Shown: positions 1-10,993 of the stretch, in pieces
How positions within the stretch are numbered: position 1 is the first letter of the stretch
Layout: each line of letters starts with the position of its first letter
Assembly: GCA_023055425.1 (NCBI GenBank)
Contig: JALGPY010000003.1
Span: forward strand, 55,227,891-55,291,890
Length of the DNA stretch: 64,000 bases
Origin: Linanthus parryae
Taxonomy: Eukaryota; Streptophyta; Magnoliopsida; Ericales; Polemoniaceae
Direction: 5' to 3'
Notes under the pieces: generated by a model
Database searches by the model: none
What the model was told of the DNA's origin: nothing
What the model saw: the letters and a program-made list of their open reading frames with translations, nothing else
Position numbers and translations under genes: made by a program

Positions 1-241
1 CGGTGCACGTGGGATCCATTATCCTTATATCATAGCTCAGATTTTCCCTAAATTTGAAAAAGACAAAATATCCTAAACCGATGGAGTTGCATTTGACCAG
101 AGTTTTCCACCCATTGGTAAGGTACAGTTCATTGTTGTCTGCAAGAATTGTGGTGTTGAAGATTGCTCCGTTGGGAGTTCGTAGCAAGTTAATCTTTCCA
201 ACATCTTTCTTGTACACATCAACAAAGATGCGAGGCAAGGA
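1..241 (-). CDS. B3 DNA-binding domain exon, partial (REM-like transcription factor)
   Basis: Read on the minus strand from a polypyrimidine-AG acceptor at 242-243, this exon is open to the window edge. It opens with S-L-P-R-I-F-V-D and continues through K-D-V-G-K-I-N-L, T-P-N-G-A-I-F, L-T-N-G-W-K-T-L-V-K, G-Y-F-V-F-F-K-F-R and S-Y-D-I-R-I-M-D-P-T. That order (LP..F, VG..V.L.TPNG..W, GW..FV, GYFVFF.F.G, YDV.IFDP) is the plant B3 fold, closest in feel to the REM subfamily, whose members bind DNA in the nucleus. The 3' part lies outside the window. No initiator ATG was found upstream, so at least one more exon is expected; a good GT donor read on the minus strand at 1006-1007 (CTTCAG|GTACGT) could end a non-coding first exon. 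Family assignment is fairly sure; the specific gene is unknown. Confidence 0.72.
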
Positions 242-2067
242 CTGGAAGCAAAACAACGTGTGATTAGATTGTTTGATTGAGGTAATGTCGTTAAGTTGCT
301 TGTATGCAGAAGACGTAATAGGTAACTATGATCGAACTCAACCATATACTAGTATCAAGTGGTTTACATATAGGCTTACCAGTCTGTCATTGTCTGGAGC
401 ACTCGATACGATAACTTTGAAGAAATTCATACTGATACCAGGATTGAAGTCTTAAATGCCAATGTTTGATCATAGAATGTAGTCTGTGTATACAAATAGC
501 AACCATATCAGTTGTTTAACAAGTTCATATTGAATTAAACACATTTACATATACAAAGGAAAAAAGAACGGGGGAAAGAAAAACAAAAAAACTGGAAAGG
601 ATGATATCATAGTTTTGCATTGTCACAGTGACACAAACATAACGCGGTTCAAAGTGTCCAAGAACTGGTGTATTATGTATTTATTCATTTACGCTATTCA
701 AATCTTCGGAAGAACTAATTCAGCGGAAAATTGCATGCGCATCTTGAGTATGCATACTTTGATCGAACAGTACATACAAGTAAAAGTACACAAACAATAT
801 CGAAGGAGGAAAACAAACTGTCACTATTGGCACGCAATTGCAAACATTGCAAACTGAAACTGTTGAATACAACAACACAAACAACTGATAGCTGATTTCA
901 ATGAGTTGTGCACACAGACATAAGCATGTATTCTTATGGACTTGTGCAAATCCTTTTTTTTTCATGTGAAATTACAGATTGGAAAGAAAACCCTAAACAA
1001 AACGTACCTGAAGCAAGTGAAGCTTGGCGGCGATACCTAAGACTTGCAATCTGAAGGGTTGGGTGGGAGGAGCAGTGGGTGGTTATGAATACCCAACGAA
1101 GTTCTGCACGATTAATTTATTCTATTCGACTAAAATTGCAGTGCAAGCCCTCCAGTGAGTAGATATTTAATATTATGCATATGCTTGGCTGGGTTTTAAT
1201 CAAGAAGTAATACATAATAGTTTATTTGCTGGGCACTAATTGAAACTTCATTTTAGTAATTAATATATCTGCGTCGACATTTAAAAATTAGACAAAAGAT
1301 TATTATGTATAAATTGGAGTGTAGTCTTGCATTGTCCTGAAATTGGGACATTACTAATAATTGATCTTATTAACGTTTTGTATTTATCAAAGTTTAAATT
1401 ACTATGTTATCTATCACACTGGCCTGATTTGTATGCGTGTTTATTTAACTAACTGCCCAATGCAGCAAAACAACGTGAATGTAGATAAGTTGTGTATCGA
1501 TGTCTGGAGAAGACATTTATTTTACAATGCCATGAAATTAATTAGACACCAAGTCGATGAGTGGATGCAATTACATGCATAATCGAAAATTATTGATGTC
1601 AAACAACATTGTATCGTGGGCAAACATTGTCAAACTGGATGTGCCAAAGAGATGATTATGTGAGAAATAAATATAAGCAGTGACATAAGAAAATGTATAA
1701 AGGAATACGCAGCGATATAGAACAAACAAAATGTTATATTTTATATTATACATACGTCGTCTCAAAAATATACCCAAAAAAATATCCAAGTGTCTGTTGC
1801 GATCAGATACATTACCCTATCCTTGCAACTACAACAGAAGAGGAAACTATACAGAATGGCATCTTCACTTGCATAAAGTGATTGCCATTTGTTGCTTTGT
1901 AACTGCACAAAAAAATATTAGCAAAAGGCATAAAAATAACAACTGTATAAGCACAAGTTGTTAATTTTATGCATTGCTGTCTCCAGGGTTCACTGCTAAG
2001 TGTAGTCCTTATATCTACATACATATCTGATCATATAGTTTTATAAGCCTTCATCACAGAGTTAACT
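242..2067. other. intron/flank of the B3 gene and Helitron 3' flank; no gene seen
   Basis: AT-rich DNA with only short random frames. The right part must contain the 3' terminus of the minus-strand Helitron, because its RPA gene ends at 2068. I looked for a GC-rich hairpin followed by CTRRT on the minus strand and found none that was convincing. A splice-donor-like site at 1006-1007 (minus) may belong to the B3 gene. Confidence 0.4.
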
Positions 2068-4624
2068 TTATGCAATCTCAACTTGGCGAACACTCCATTT
2101 GTTAAGCCAGCGTGGATTCTTGCTGTTGGATGGAGCCAGGCGGAAGTAGAATCGTTTATTCACCGCTGCATCATTTGCCTTTGACAACACATCGCTTTGT
2201 TCCTGCATGATAATATAAGATGACTACATTAATTAACATCCCATGGAGTCAGCTGCATTTCAACTCGAAATCGCGAGACATATGGGTGTAGTTAGCTTAC
2301 GTCTGGAGTCATCGCAGATAGGGTAACCGCACTTTTGTTTAAAACAGTTCCAACAGCATGTCCAAATATAGCAACCTCAAGTTCACCACTGCCATCGCCA
2401 ATTCGAACTCCGAGGCGCCCCCTGCACGAAATCAATTCATTTACATCTCAATTAGAAATCACGTACTTACTTGAGAAAGACACGGTTGTTCACAAATCAA
2501 CTGTTGCGTATAAAACCATATTTGGTATGAGTTATTGGATTGGTAAACATTAACTTCAGAGGAATTATGTGAGATGGGACGTGGAATACCATGGAGCAGA
2601 AATGCAGTCATTTTTTGCACAGCCTGGGCAAGCAAATACTTCGCCTAGCACGTGGTTGGTAGCCCGGTTTAACTTGTTGCAAGCGGTATACCACGGTCGC
2701 TGACTACATGGTGCCACAACAACAGACACTCTCACCCAGATTTCATCGGAACCAGTCTGCTGCAATGCAGAACAACATTAATTGAATCGGGAGCATCATG
2801 GATAAACTTGCCTGCGGTTACAATGCTAGACAGGAGAAATTACCGGATTACTTGGTAAGTCTGCAATCCTGACAAGTTTGAACTCAGATGTAGAAGTATT
2901 GGCAACTTTCTTCTTCAGTAGCATCTCAGGGTCACTGATAGCATCAATTTTCTCGTAGTTAGCATCGCGCCTGCAAGATCTTTAGATTGTTAACATATAC
3001 CACTGGACGACAGGATATGAAGTACATATAAGTAGATAATGAAGGCACTTTACCAATCCAACAATTCATCAACCCGTGCATCGGGAACATCAGACAAGAA
3101 CATTGTAGACATAGTAGTTCTCAAGGAGAATCCTGGGAGACATGGGCAAAACCATTTATGAACATAGCAGCAGGAACAAACATAACATATCATATGTCAA
3201 CATTTCAGCAAAAAATATCATGTCGATACCGGAGTATTTCGATGCCACAACATTAGTGACGATGACAACCGGCTGGGACTTCGCTAACTTGGCCAGTTTT
3301 TCTGCATCAGTGGTTGCTATGTCATCCCAAGCCGAAAGGCACACTGGATTCAAACTGTTTGGCAAGACAAATAAAGTTAGAGAAGACAACAAATAGATAG
3401 AGTGGAAAAGATAGAGAAAGGGGGAGGGAAAAGAGACCAGAGGATATGATCGATTACATGACAATTCTCAGCATCATAAATAACTAAATACATCTTACAT
3501 ATACATAACATATATATTTGGTATCTGCATTCCATACTGGTATAAAACGAGGTAAAATTGATGAAGCCGAGGAACAAACAAGTGTTATGCGTACTCGTAT
3601 TAATTCATCAGGAAAATCAATATTCTGGATTGCATACATTGATGGTTCATTGCTCGCAAGTCACATTACACAAACTTAATGTTGATTTGGTATGCTTTCA
3701 TTCCTCTATTATTTTCCAGAGCATAACAAAGCAATATTTGCAGTGTAGCAGACAATAGATAATTCTACTATTGATTTAAGAACTTCTGCTGCCTATAATG
3801 TGGCCACATCTAACTAACACGAATAGACGCATAACAGTATATTAGAAGTAAGCAAGGAACATTGGAGAACTTACGTATCGTCAATAACAACTATATCTCG
3901 AACCTTCGAACGAGCAGTCGAATCCTTCCATGGCACTGTTTTCGGAGACATGACAGCTATGATTATCACTGCAACATCTGCATATGGATACATATATTGT
4001 GAGTATGTAATTTTTAATGGAACGAAGGAAGACAGCCACGGGAAGCAAAACAATAACAAACATAATTAAATAAGAGCAACGCATAAAGAACACAGCAAGC
4101 GATGCAGTACTAAAACATTGGGGGAAACTACCAAATTTATCAGGTTTCCCGATGAAGTCGCGGGCCTCAGTCAGAGTCTTGAAGTTGTACGCAGTACTTG
4201 CTGTTTCATCTGCGGCACCTTCAACTGGTACAATTTTCATCTGAGGATCCAGAACAAGGACATAATCGTGATCAATTTAGCGATGTTGCGGGTTAACACG
4301 GCGTACAACTCCATCACTAAACCAGTATGCATGATATGGATGTAGCTGTTTGTCAAACAATTCAATTTCAGCGTCAAAAGCTGTAGCCTGTATCTTTTTG
4401 CCCTGCACAGGACAAAGCAGGTAACGATAAATATGACACAGGTATTGGTGATGTGGGTGTACTACTCGTTAATTAACCTCGCTATCGCAAAGGACATATC
4501 ACTGATACTTTGTGTTGCCAAATCGAGCTGTTGTTGCACGGTACTTCTCAACGACCCGAAGTTTAAGCTTCCATTCTTTCAATTGATCAGTTAAGGCAGA
4601 TAACTTCAGCATATCACTTTCCAT
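2068..4624 (-). pseudogene. RPA1-like single-strand DNA-binding protein gene of the Helitron (9 exons, two nonsense codons)
   Basis: Nine exons can be traced on the minus strand: 4624-4478, 4402-4132, 3977-3875, 3354-3230, 3132-3054, 2970-2844, 2759-2590, 2421-2301 and 2202-2068. All junctions are GT-AG and all phases agree; total 1278 nt. The product resembles replication protein A large subunit with three OB folds. DBD-A is in exons 1-2. DBD-B includes D-V-A-V-I-I-I-A-V, R-D-I-V-V-I-D-D-T and W-D-D-I-A-T. A DBD-C zinc-ribbon-like segment (A-C-N-K ... C-P-G-C) is followed by V-R-I-G-D-G-S-G. Such genes in plant Helitrons are thought to bind single-stranded transposition intermediates. Two in-frame stops, TGA at 4501-4499 and TAA at 4279-4277, break the frame near its start, so this copy is a pseudogene unless it reinitiates downstream. 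Confidence 0.8.
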
Positions 4625-5101
4625 CCCTAGTTTACAACAGCAACACACGAACAACATATCTTAGCATCACATTTGTAGTTACATGCTATTCAGATGGTAA
4701 AAAAAACTTGATGCATAATGACGCGATCATTTAACCTTGTAGCAAGTACATTTGATATAGCAAAATGACACGAACAACAAATTTAAATCACAATAATGCA
4801 GCCAGGCAAGATTATAGCAAGTACATATTCGGAGCCATAATTTCATGTATGGTATTTCCAGTGACACAGACGAAAGCATGACAAAAACAAATATAAAAAC
4901 TAAACAAACAAACACACACACACACATATATTATATACGTGTTAAAAAGTAGTATATATAAATGTATATGTAAGTATTATATGCATATATGTATGCATGT
5001 ATGTATGTATATATATATATACATATATATGTATATATATGTATACATATATATGTATATATATGTATATATATAGTATATGCTGTTCCTATTGTGAATC
5101 A
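4625..5101. other. spacer between Helitron RPA and helicase genes, with microsatellite
   Basis: No gene seen. It separates the transposase stop from the RPA start, presumably holding the RPA promoter. The right half is a TA/TATG simple repeat. Confidence 0.6.
4914..5076. repeat. (CA)n followed by TATG/TA microsatellite
   Basis: CA repeats near 4914-4925 are followed by alternating TATA and TATG units up to about 5076. The short frames read through it encode only Tyr/Ile/Cys/Met runs and are not genes. Confidence 0.9.
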
Positions 5102-8100
5102 CTATTCTTGTTGCCCCGATGCTCGACGCAGCAGATTTTTGTACACAACATTCTGGGTACTGTCAACAGTTTGGATATTATCAAGTGGATGTATTAAAAT
5201 TTTCACAGACGCAGACAACGTCGCTCGAGACAATGCAACATAGAGTTGACCGTGCGAGAATACTGGCTGAGGAAGATAAATACCAACATACTGCAAAGTT
5301 TGGCCTTGGGACTTGTTAATTGTCATCGCAAAGCATGTTCGGACTGGGAATTGTTTTCTTTCAAACTCAACTGGGTAGTTATCTGTTTCAGATGGCCTGA
5401 GTGGTATCCTAGGTATAAAGACATCATTGCCTTTATTATGACCTATAGCTATTTCAGCATGTATGACATTAGGGAGGAGATTTTTACAAATAAGTTTAAT
5501 ACCATTAGACAGCCCGGCGGATGGATCTAAATTTCGTAACAACATCACAGGACAACCACGTTTTAAGAGCAGCTCATGAGAGGGCAGTCCATTAGGTGTA
5601 AGGGTATGTAAAAACTCTAAAGAATGATTATCTCGGCTGCCAGGAAGACAATGATCAAAACTTGTGTAGACATGTGTGTTACCAGGGAATCTACCAAGTC
5701 AAATTTGATTCAGTAAATCGACACAGTCATTCCTTGGTGTCAAGATGGCTCGGTCGACGAGGTAATCAGACTTCAAGCAATCGCTTTCAAAGTTAGGGTA
5801 AACACAGTCAATGAAAGTGTTAATCGATGTTCTCTCATTTACAAAAGGCACAACCATTGATTGCGGTAGCTTTAATAAGGATTCATCATTTTCTTGTAAG
5901 CTGCCATCCCCGACTGATAATAGAAACTCCGCAAAACACGGATCATGTATTGCCCTCATGTTCGCCGTTAGACGCAATAAACGCATATGAGGCCACAGGT
6001 GTGAATCAAAAATGCTGTTACATATGCACTCTTCCTTCGTTGCTCGCACTGTCACAGGGAGAACTTGCCTGAAATCACCACCGAAAACAACAACCTTCCC
6101 TCCAAATAATTCGTTGCTCGAGCATATATCGCGGAGCATAGCTTCAAAAGCCTCGATATTCTGCTTCTTTGCCATTGTGACCTCATCCCATATTATTACA
6201 CTTGATTTTCGAATCAGCTCTGCCAAGGCAGTCCGCTTCCCAATGTTGCAGCAACTCTTCTCTTTTGTGTCCAGAGGTAGCTTGAAGCGAGAATGCGCTG
6301 TTCGACCCCCAGGAAAATTGGATGCTGCAATACCTGTGCTGGCACTGGCCAATGCAATATAACCCATGCCACAATTACGAGCGAGGATAGCTCTGTAAAG
6401 GAATGTCTTCCCAGTGCCACCAGGCCCGTCAACAAAGAAACACGCACCTTTCTTCCGCAAAACATGATCAATGATTACATCATATGCAGTTTGCTGGTCC
6501 TCATTCAATTGCTTCGATGCCGCAATGTCTTCAGTAGGGATAGGAATTGCTAACTCTTCATCGATCTCTCGATTCAGCGGTGCAACTTCATCGGAACCAT
6601 TGATATCCATTGGCAAGTTATAATCTCTTAGCTGCCTTCCCATTGACTCAAGAACCATGTTTACATGTCTTAGAGTTCTTGAAAGGATCTGACCTTCACT
6701 GTTGGCTTCTCCACGACGATAATCTTCAGAAATCTTAGTATAAAATCGTTCCCACAGCAGCCGAGGATTACTCGGCTGGCAGAACACCAGAATGGTGGCA
6801 AACAGTCGTCGTAAAGTGTGTGGCATCTGGAACGTTGTAGCCTCTTCTAGACAATCTTCTAATGCAGTGTCTTTCTCAAGCAGCCCAAGCTTTTCGCAGG
6901 CCTCGCGATATGTCTCACACACATGATTACCAACGGTGCGAAGATGCTCGTATGATTCCACACCTCTGACATGCATTAATAGTATACGTAAGAAGAAACG
7001 TTCGCCTTCCGCAGGGTTAGCAGCCACTATACGACCAATAGCATGACCTTTCTTCCGAGGCGTCCACTCCGATTTCGTATAATTCCATACATAATGTTCA
7101 GGAAACTCACTGTAGAGCCACCGCTTAGCTTCTGGATCCCGTTTATTTGTTTCAAAATACTCAGTTAACATCGTCTTCTTATATTTCTTATCCGTCGCAA
7201 TATACCCGAGTTTCGTATATTTGTTAAATGCAATGGATTGCATTCCAGGAAGATGAAGTTGCAGGGCAGTGACATGGGGATACATCTCATTCAAAGGAAA
7301 CTTAAAGATACGCCAAGCAGCTTCAGGCGGGGAAATCCATCTGGCAGACTGAAAAGCCTTTATTTCATCGACGCAACCCTTCTGTTCTGATATCACCTGG
7401 AACACAAACCTGTCGTGACCTTTGTATATGTATTTGTACAAATATTTAACAGCTTTTATGGTTGAGCATATTTCCACATTTATGTGGCAGTCATACTTAG
7501 CAAGCAAGTAAGGATTATAAGGCACAACCCACCTGTTGTCCAATGTTTGTCCTCTCACCTCAACAGTGCGGCCATTTCTTTGCCGGCGATAAACTGCAAA
7601 TGCATCATCACCAGTCCTTGTAACATCTGCGAATTCCCGATGATATTTGTTCTTGCAGCCAGTTTTGGGTCGCATGCAAGGGCACCGTCGGTTAAACTCA
7701 CCACATGGACCATGCATCATATGTTTCTTCACTGCATTATGTAAATGAGGATTTGCGTGCGGGTCAGGTATTTCAGCAGATATGTATTTGTCAATTCTAT
7801 CAGGGCTCATTAACTTGGCGAATTTCTTTAGAATCAGTAGGAAGTGCACATGTGGTAGACCCCGCTTCTGGTACTCAATCACGTAGGTGTAAGCAGCAAT
7901 TGGCCCAAGTATCTCCCTATCAATCAAATCCCGCTTAAACTCAACTGTTTTCGCCCAGAAAATTCGCGCTACTAAATCAGGCCGGTTTTGAGGTTGCTCA
8001 AATGGTAGAAGCTCCGCACGAATCTCGGCCCAGTTGGGATTGCATGTCATCGTGACAAGGTAATCAGGTTTGCCGTATTTACGCACCAGAGCCATTGCAT

Positions 8101-8390
8101 CCTGGTAACGACGCTTCATATCATTGGGCCCACCCACAAAAGACGGTGCCAAAACAACTTGACGCCCGACATTATTTGGGTTCATTTCACCCGCATTGAT
8201 GCTGTCCAGTATTCCCTGGTAAAGTTCCGCCCGGATAGTGTCCTGATGCTGACGCACATAATCTAGCCTGCTTGTCTCAAGCTTCACATACATATCGACC
8301 ATGTATTGCTGGAGCAGACGCCCAAAGAACAACATCGATGACCGGCGTATATCTCGCATCTGTAATCGGTAGCAGTAATACTGACGACAG
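5102..8390 (-). pseudogene. Helitron transposase, exon 3: Rep HUH nuclease plus Pif1-family helicase
   Basis: This exon follows a 76-nt intron (8466-8391; splice phases agree) and encodes most of RepHel. It starts Y-Y-C-Y-R-L-Q, the conserved lead-in before the Rep domain. The HUH metal-binding motif G-L-P-H-V-H-F-L lies about 165 codons in. The two-tyrosine motif K-Y-L-Y-K-Y-I-Y-K-G lies near codon 300; these tyrosines nick and join DNA in rolling-circle transposition. The SF1B helicase follows: Walker A G-P-G-G-T-G-K-T near codon 645, I-I-W-D-E near 720, G-G-D-F-R-Q-V-L-P-V near 760, and C-terminal motifs including N-K-S-Q-G-Q-T and Y-V-A-L-S-R-A. An in-frame TGA at 5701-5699 separates the last ~200 residues, which stay open in the same frame to 5102. 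Catalytic residues look intact apart from that stop. Confidence 0.92.
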
Positions 8391-8466
8391 CTAACAGTTG
8401 CACTATCGGCAACACGACATACACAACGACATTGATATTATGAACTCACACATACTAAGTAACAAC

Positions 8467-8749
8467 GTGAAACTACCTTTTCGTGGCTTCTTTTTCGAAG
8501 GCTTTTTATTTATTCTAGGATGCCATCCAGGTTGCCCACGAGGAAACATGATACGATACTGAAGCGGATCAAAACAACCCAGATGATACTGAATACTCTT
8601 TGCTTCACCACCCTTATGCCTCACCCTAATATCACGGACGTATTTACCAGCACGCGACTCATCGTCAATCCAAATTGTTGCAACCTGATCAGATGTAGAT
8701 AAATTTTGCGTTCGTTGATCAAGTCCAGGATCACATTTAATCCGCACAT
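8467..8749 (-). pseudogene. Helitron transposase, exon 2, downstream half (Helitron_like_N domain)
   Basis: Minus-strand frame containing L-D-Q-R-T-Q-N-L, V-A-T-I-W-I-D-D and F-D-P-L-Q-Y-R-I-M-F-P-R-G-Q-P-G-W-H, the signature of the Helitron_like_N region that precedes Rep. It is cut at 8749 by the LTR array. Ignoring the insert and one copy of the 5-bp duplication, the frame runs on from 22893 without a shift. It ends at a GT donor at 8466-8465. A short frame that seems to begin in the LTR at 8792 is an artefact of the junction. Confidence 0.85.
8745..8749. repeat. left target-site duplication CACAT of the LTR array
   Basis: CACAT directly precedes the TGACA start of LTR 1 and is repeated at 22893-22897 right after the TGTCA end of LTR 3. 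A single matching pair round the whole array indicates one integration event. Confidence 0.95.
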
Positions 8750-9040
8750 TGACAGCTTGAAAATGTATTAGTCTGGGACATCTTTTTACCATTGGTTTTA
8801 ACCCTGTGAGAGTTGAGTTTGGCCATTTTCAGCTTATTTTCCACCTGATACGAGGCAGAGATTTACAGATCATGATTGCAAAATTTGAGTAATTTTGTGC
8901 ATACTTTTGTTTGTTGGATATGATCGCGGGTGCGTGTTATGATGTGCAGGTAACAGGTGCCGAAAAATGCAGAGATTAACTTGGATGGGAGGCAGCGTGT
9001 CAGGAAAGCTGAGCAGAAAAAGAGGAAAAAAGCTAAGTGG

Positions 9041-9762
9041 TGCGTTCAAACGCAGGGCACCTGCGTTCAGACGCACAAGATGGGAGCAGCAGGAAAATGG
9101 CAGAAAATTGGCTAAGTCCTGCGTTCAGACGCAGGCAGTCTGTGTTCAAACGCAGGGTTCAGAGGCCGAAGTGCTGAAAAGTTAAGGGGTGCGTTCAAAC
9201 GCACTTCTTGCGTTCAAACGCAGGACTCAACATTCAAGAGAAGAAAAAGGCCAAGGGGTGCGTTCAAACGCAGGCGAGCTGCGTTCAAACGCACGGGTCC
9301 AGAAGTCGGAAGCCAGAAGAAGAAAAATGGTTAAGGCATGCGTTCAAACGCAGAAGGTGTGCGTTCAGACGCACTGCGTTTGAACGCAGGAGAGTTGCGT
9401 TCAAACGCACAACACAGTGCAGCAACAGACAGGAAAAACTGGCCAGAAAATGACTAAGGATGTGCGTTCAAACGCACATCCTGTGTTCAAACGCAGGAAA
9501 CTTCAAATTTCAGAAAGGTCAGAATCAGGCAGAAATCAACCAGAAAACCAAGTATGTGCGTTCAAACGCACATTGTGCGTTCAAACGCACACCCAAAAAG
9601 TCAACGGAAGTCAAAGTAAAAAATTCAACTCTCAAAATGTGCGTTCAAACGCAGCCTTTGTGCGTTCAAACGCAGGTCAAGATTTGCAGAATTTCTGAAG
9701 ACGGTGGAAAAAGTCAAACTTCGTCAAGAAAGTCAAAGTCAGCAGATGTGCGTTCAGACGCC
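9041..9762 (+). promoter_or_regulatory. 19-copy TGCGTTCAAACGCA dyad array in U3 of LTR 1
   Basis: Sites start at 9041, 9062, 9120, 9141, 9190, 9209, 9259, 9280, 9339, 9360, 9375 (inverted), 9396, 9463, 9482, 9557, 9576, 9640, 9661 and 9749. Each is a TGCGTT/AACGCA dyad round two central bases; variants are TGCGTTCAGACGCA and TGTGTTCAAACGCA. Most occur in pairs 19 or 21 bp apart, about two helical turns, and the array ends about 85 bp before the TATA box. The same array is at 15085-15806 and 21126-21847. A role as an enhancer or binding platform is inferred. Confidence 0.85.
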
Positions 9763-9846
9763 GGACAGGATTTCCAGAAGCTTCCCAGGGCGGTTTAGAC
9801 AGGGGCAGAATAGGAATTTCAGCACAGGATTAGGGAACTTCAGCAG

Positions 9847-9854
9847 TATATAAA
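9847..9854 (+). promoter_or_regulatory. TATA box of LTR 1 (equivalents in LTRs 2 and 3)
   Basis: TATATAAA followed by a CA-rich stretch from about 9877. Its position between the dyad array and the rest of the LTR makes it the likely U3 core promoter. Confidence 0.7.
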
Positions 9855-10813
9855 GAAGCTCTGCCCAGCAGTTTCACAATACAGCATACACAATACACAA
9901 CACAGGACACACAGCACAGACAGACACAGACACAGGATCAGAGTTAGACACAGCAGAGACAGGGAGCACCGGAGCAGTCCCGGAAATCGCCAGATTTCCG
10001 TCACCTGTTTGATTCTCTTCTCTTCTTTATGTTAGATTTTATTAGCTAAACTTTTGACCTAGGTTCTCGGTGAACCTAGGGTTTATGATTTCAGTACTTC
10101 AGATTTTGACTTCAGATTCATGATTGTTTAAATCTTAATACAGTAGAGGTTTTGTTTATTATTCTGTCTTTGGTTTTTACTATTTATGCATGAACGGAGT
10201 CATGAACCTGGATTGCTACAGACAGGATCTGGTGCGCGAGAGTGGCCAGTGAGAGTTAGGAAGAGAAGACAGGATTTAGTACTCTGCCTTGATGGACCGA
10301 GAGGTGAAGAGAATCAGGGGACTAGCCCAGAAGCATTAGACCAACTGCTAGACGTTTAGGGGGAGACCGAGAGGAGAACCTGTAACCCTAGCAGACTTAT
10401 AACGAACCTGCAGATCTAGGTGGACCGAGAGGACCCGAAAATCTGTAGGGGAGTGACAGGTGCATGAGACCGAGAGGAGATTGCAACATCGGTATGCTGG
10501 CATAAACAAAACTGCTGTGTGTTTCTGAATCGGAAAAACTGAAAAGCTGAATAGTAACCCTAGGGGATCCAGGAATCTAGGCACCCAAAACCTTAGTTTT
10601 TACTGCCAGACTTCATTACCAGAAAATTACCAAAAATACCGTTTAATTCTGTTTTTACTCCTTTTACTTTTTACGTCTTCACTTTTTAAACTCAGTTTCT
10701 GATTACACAGTAACACTGTCCTCGTGGGATCGATAACACGGGGTTGAAATACTAGCCCTATATTACTTGAACCGTGCACTTGCGGTAACACGTAAGAAAT
10801 CGTGTCAAGTTTT

Positions 10814-10831
10814 TGGCGCCGTTGCCGGGGA
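10814..10831 (+). promoter_or_regulatory. primer-binding site, copy 1 (tRNA-Asp)
   Basis: TGGCGCCGTTGCCGGGGA, six bases after LTR 1, is complementary to the 3' end of plant tRNA-Asp(GUC) including CCA. The same primer is used by Athila-type elements. Confidence 0.88.
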
Positions 10832-10993
10832 CAGATTTATTGACACTCAGGAACTAGATTAGGGAGTTAAAAAAAAAAAAATCTAAAAAAAAAAAAAAAA
10901 CTGAAAAAGAAAATCGAAAAAAAAGATATACCTCACAGGTATTTCTGGAGATTTGTTTTCTCAGGAACACAAGGATCCAGAGAAATTATAGGC

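Larger units (their letters stand above)
8750..10807 (+). repeat. LTR 1 (5') of the tandem array
   Basis: Begins TGACA and ends TGTCA. U3 contains the 19-copy dyad array at 9041-9762, then TATATAAA at 9847-9854 and a CA-rich putative transcription start region. Four substitutions and a one-base deletion, all in the first ~1.1 kb, distinguish it from LTRs 2 and 3. LTR 1 has CAGAGATT where they have CATGAGATT near 8970, and AAAGAAGC where they have AAAGCAGC near 9855. Confidence 0.95.

Noticed and set aside
1123..1150. Helitron 3' end candidate reading ...GGGCTTGCACTGCAATTTTAGT on the minus strand
   Set aside because: The terminal bases are TTAGT, not CTRRT, the next host base is not T, and there is no stable hairpin 10-12 nt upstream.
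4989..5243. Tyr/Ile-rich frames at the microsatellite
   Set aside because: Translations of a TATA/TATG repeat.
8751..8792. Apparent start of the Helitron_like_N frame with M-V-K-R-C-P
   Set aside because: These codons lie in the LTR; the true exon continues at 22893.
9041..9762. CRISPR-like array of short palindromic repeats with spacers
   Set aside because: Eukaryotic LTR context, repeats of only 14 bp in pairs, spacers of unequal length and identical between LTR copies, no cas genes.
9189..9798. Several overlapping frames encoding repeats such as C-V-Q-T-Q and R-S-N-A in the LTRs
   Set aside because: They are the 14-bp dyad read as codons; they occur in the U3 of every LTR copy and have no coding features beyond absence of stops.
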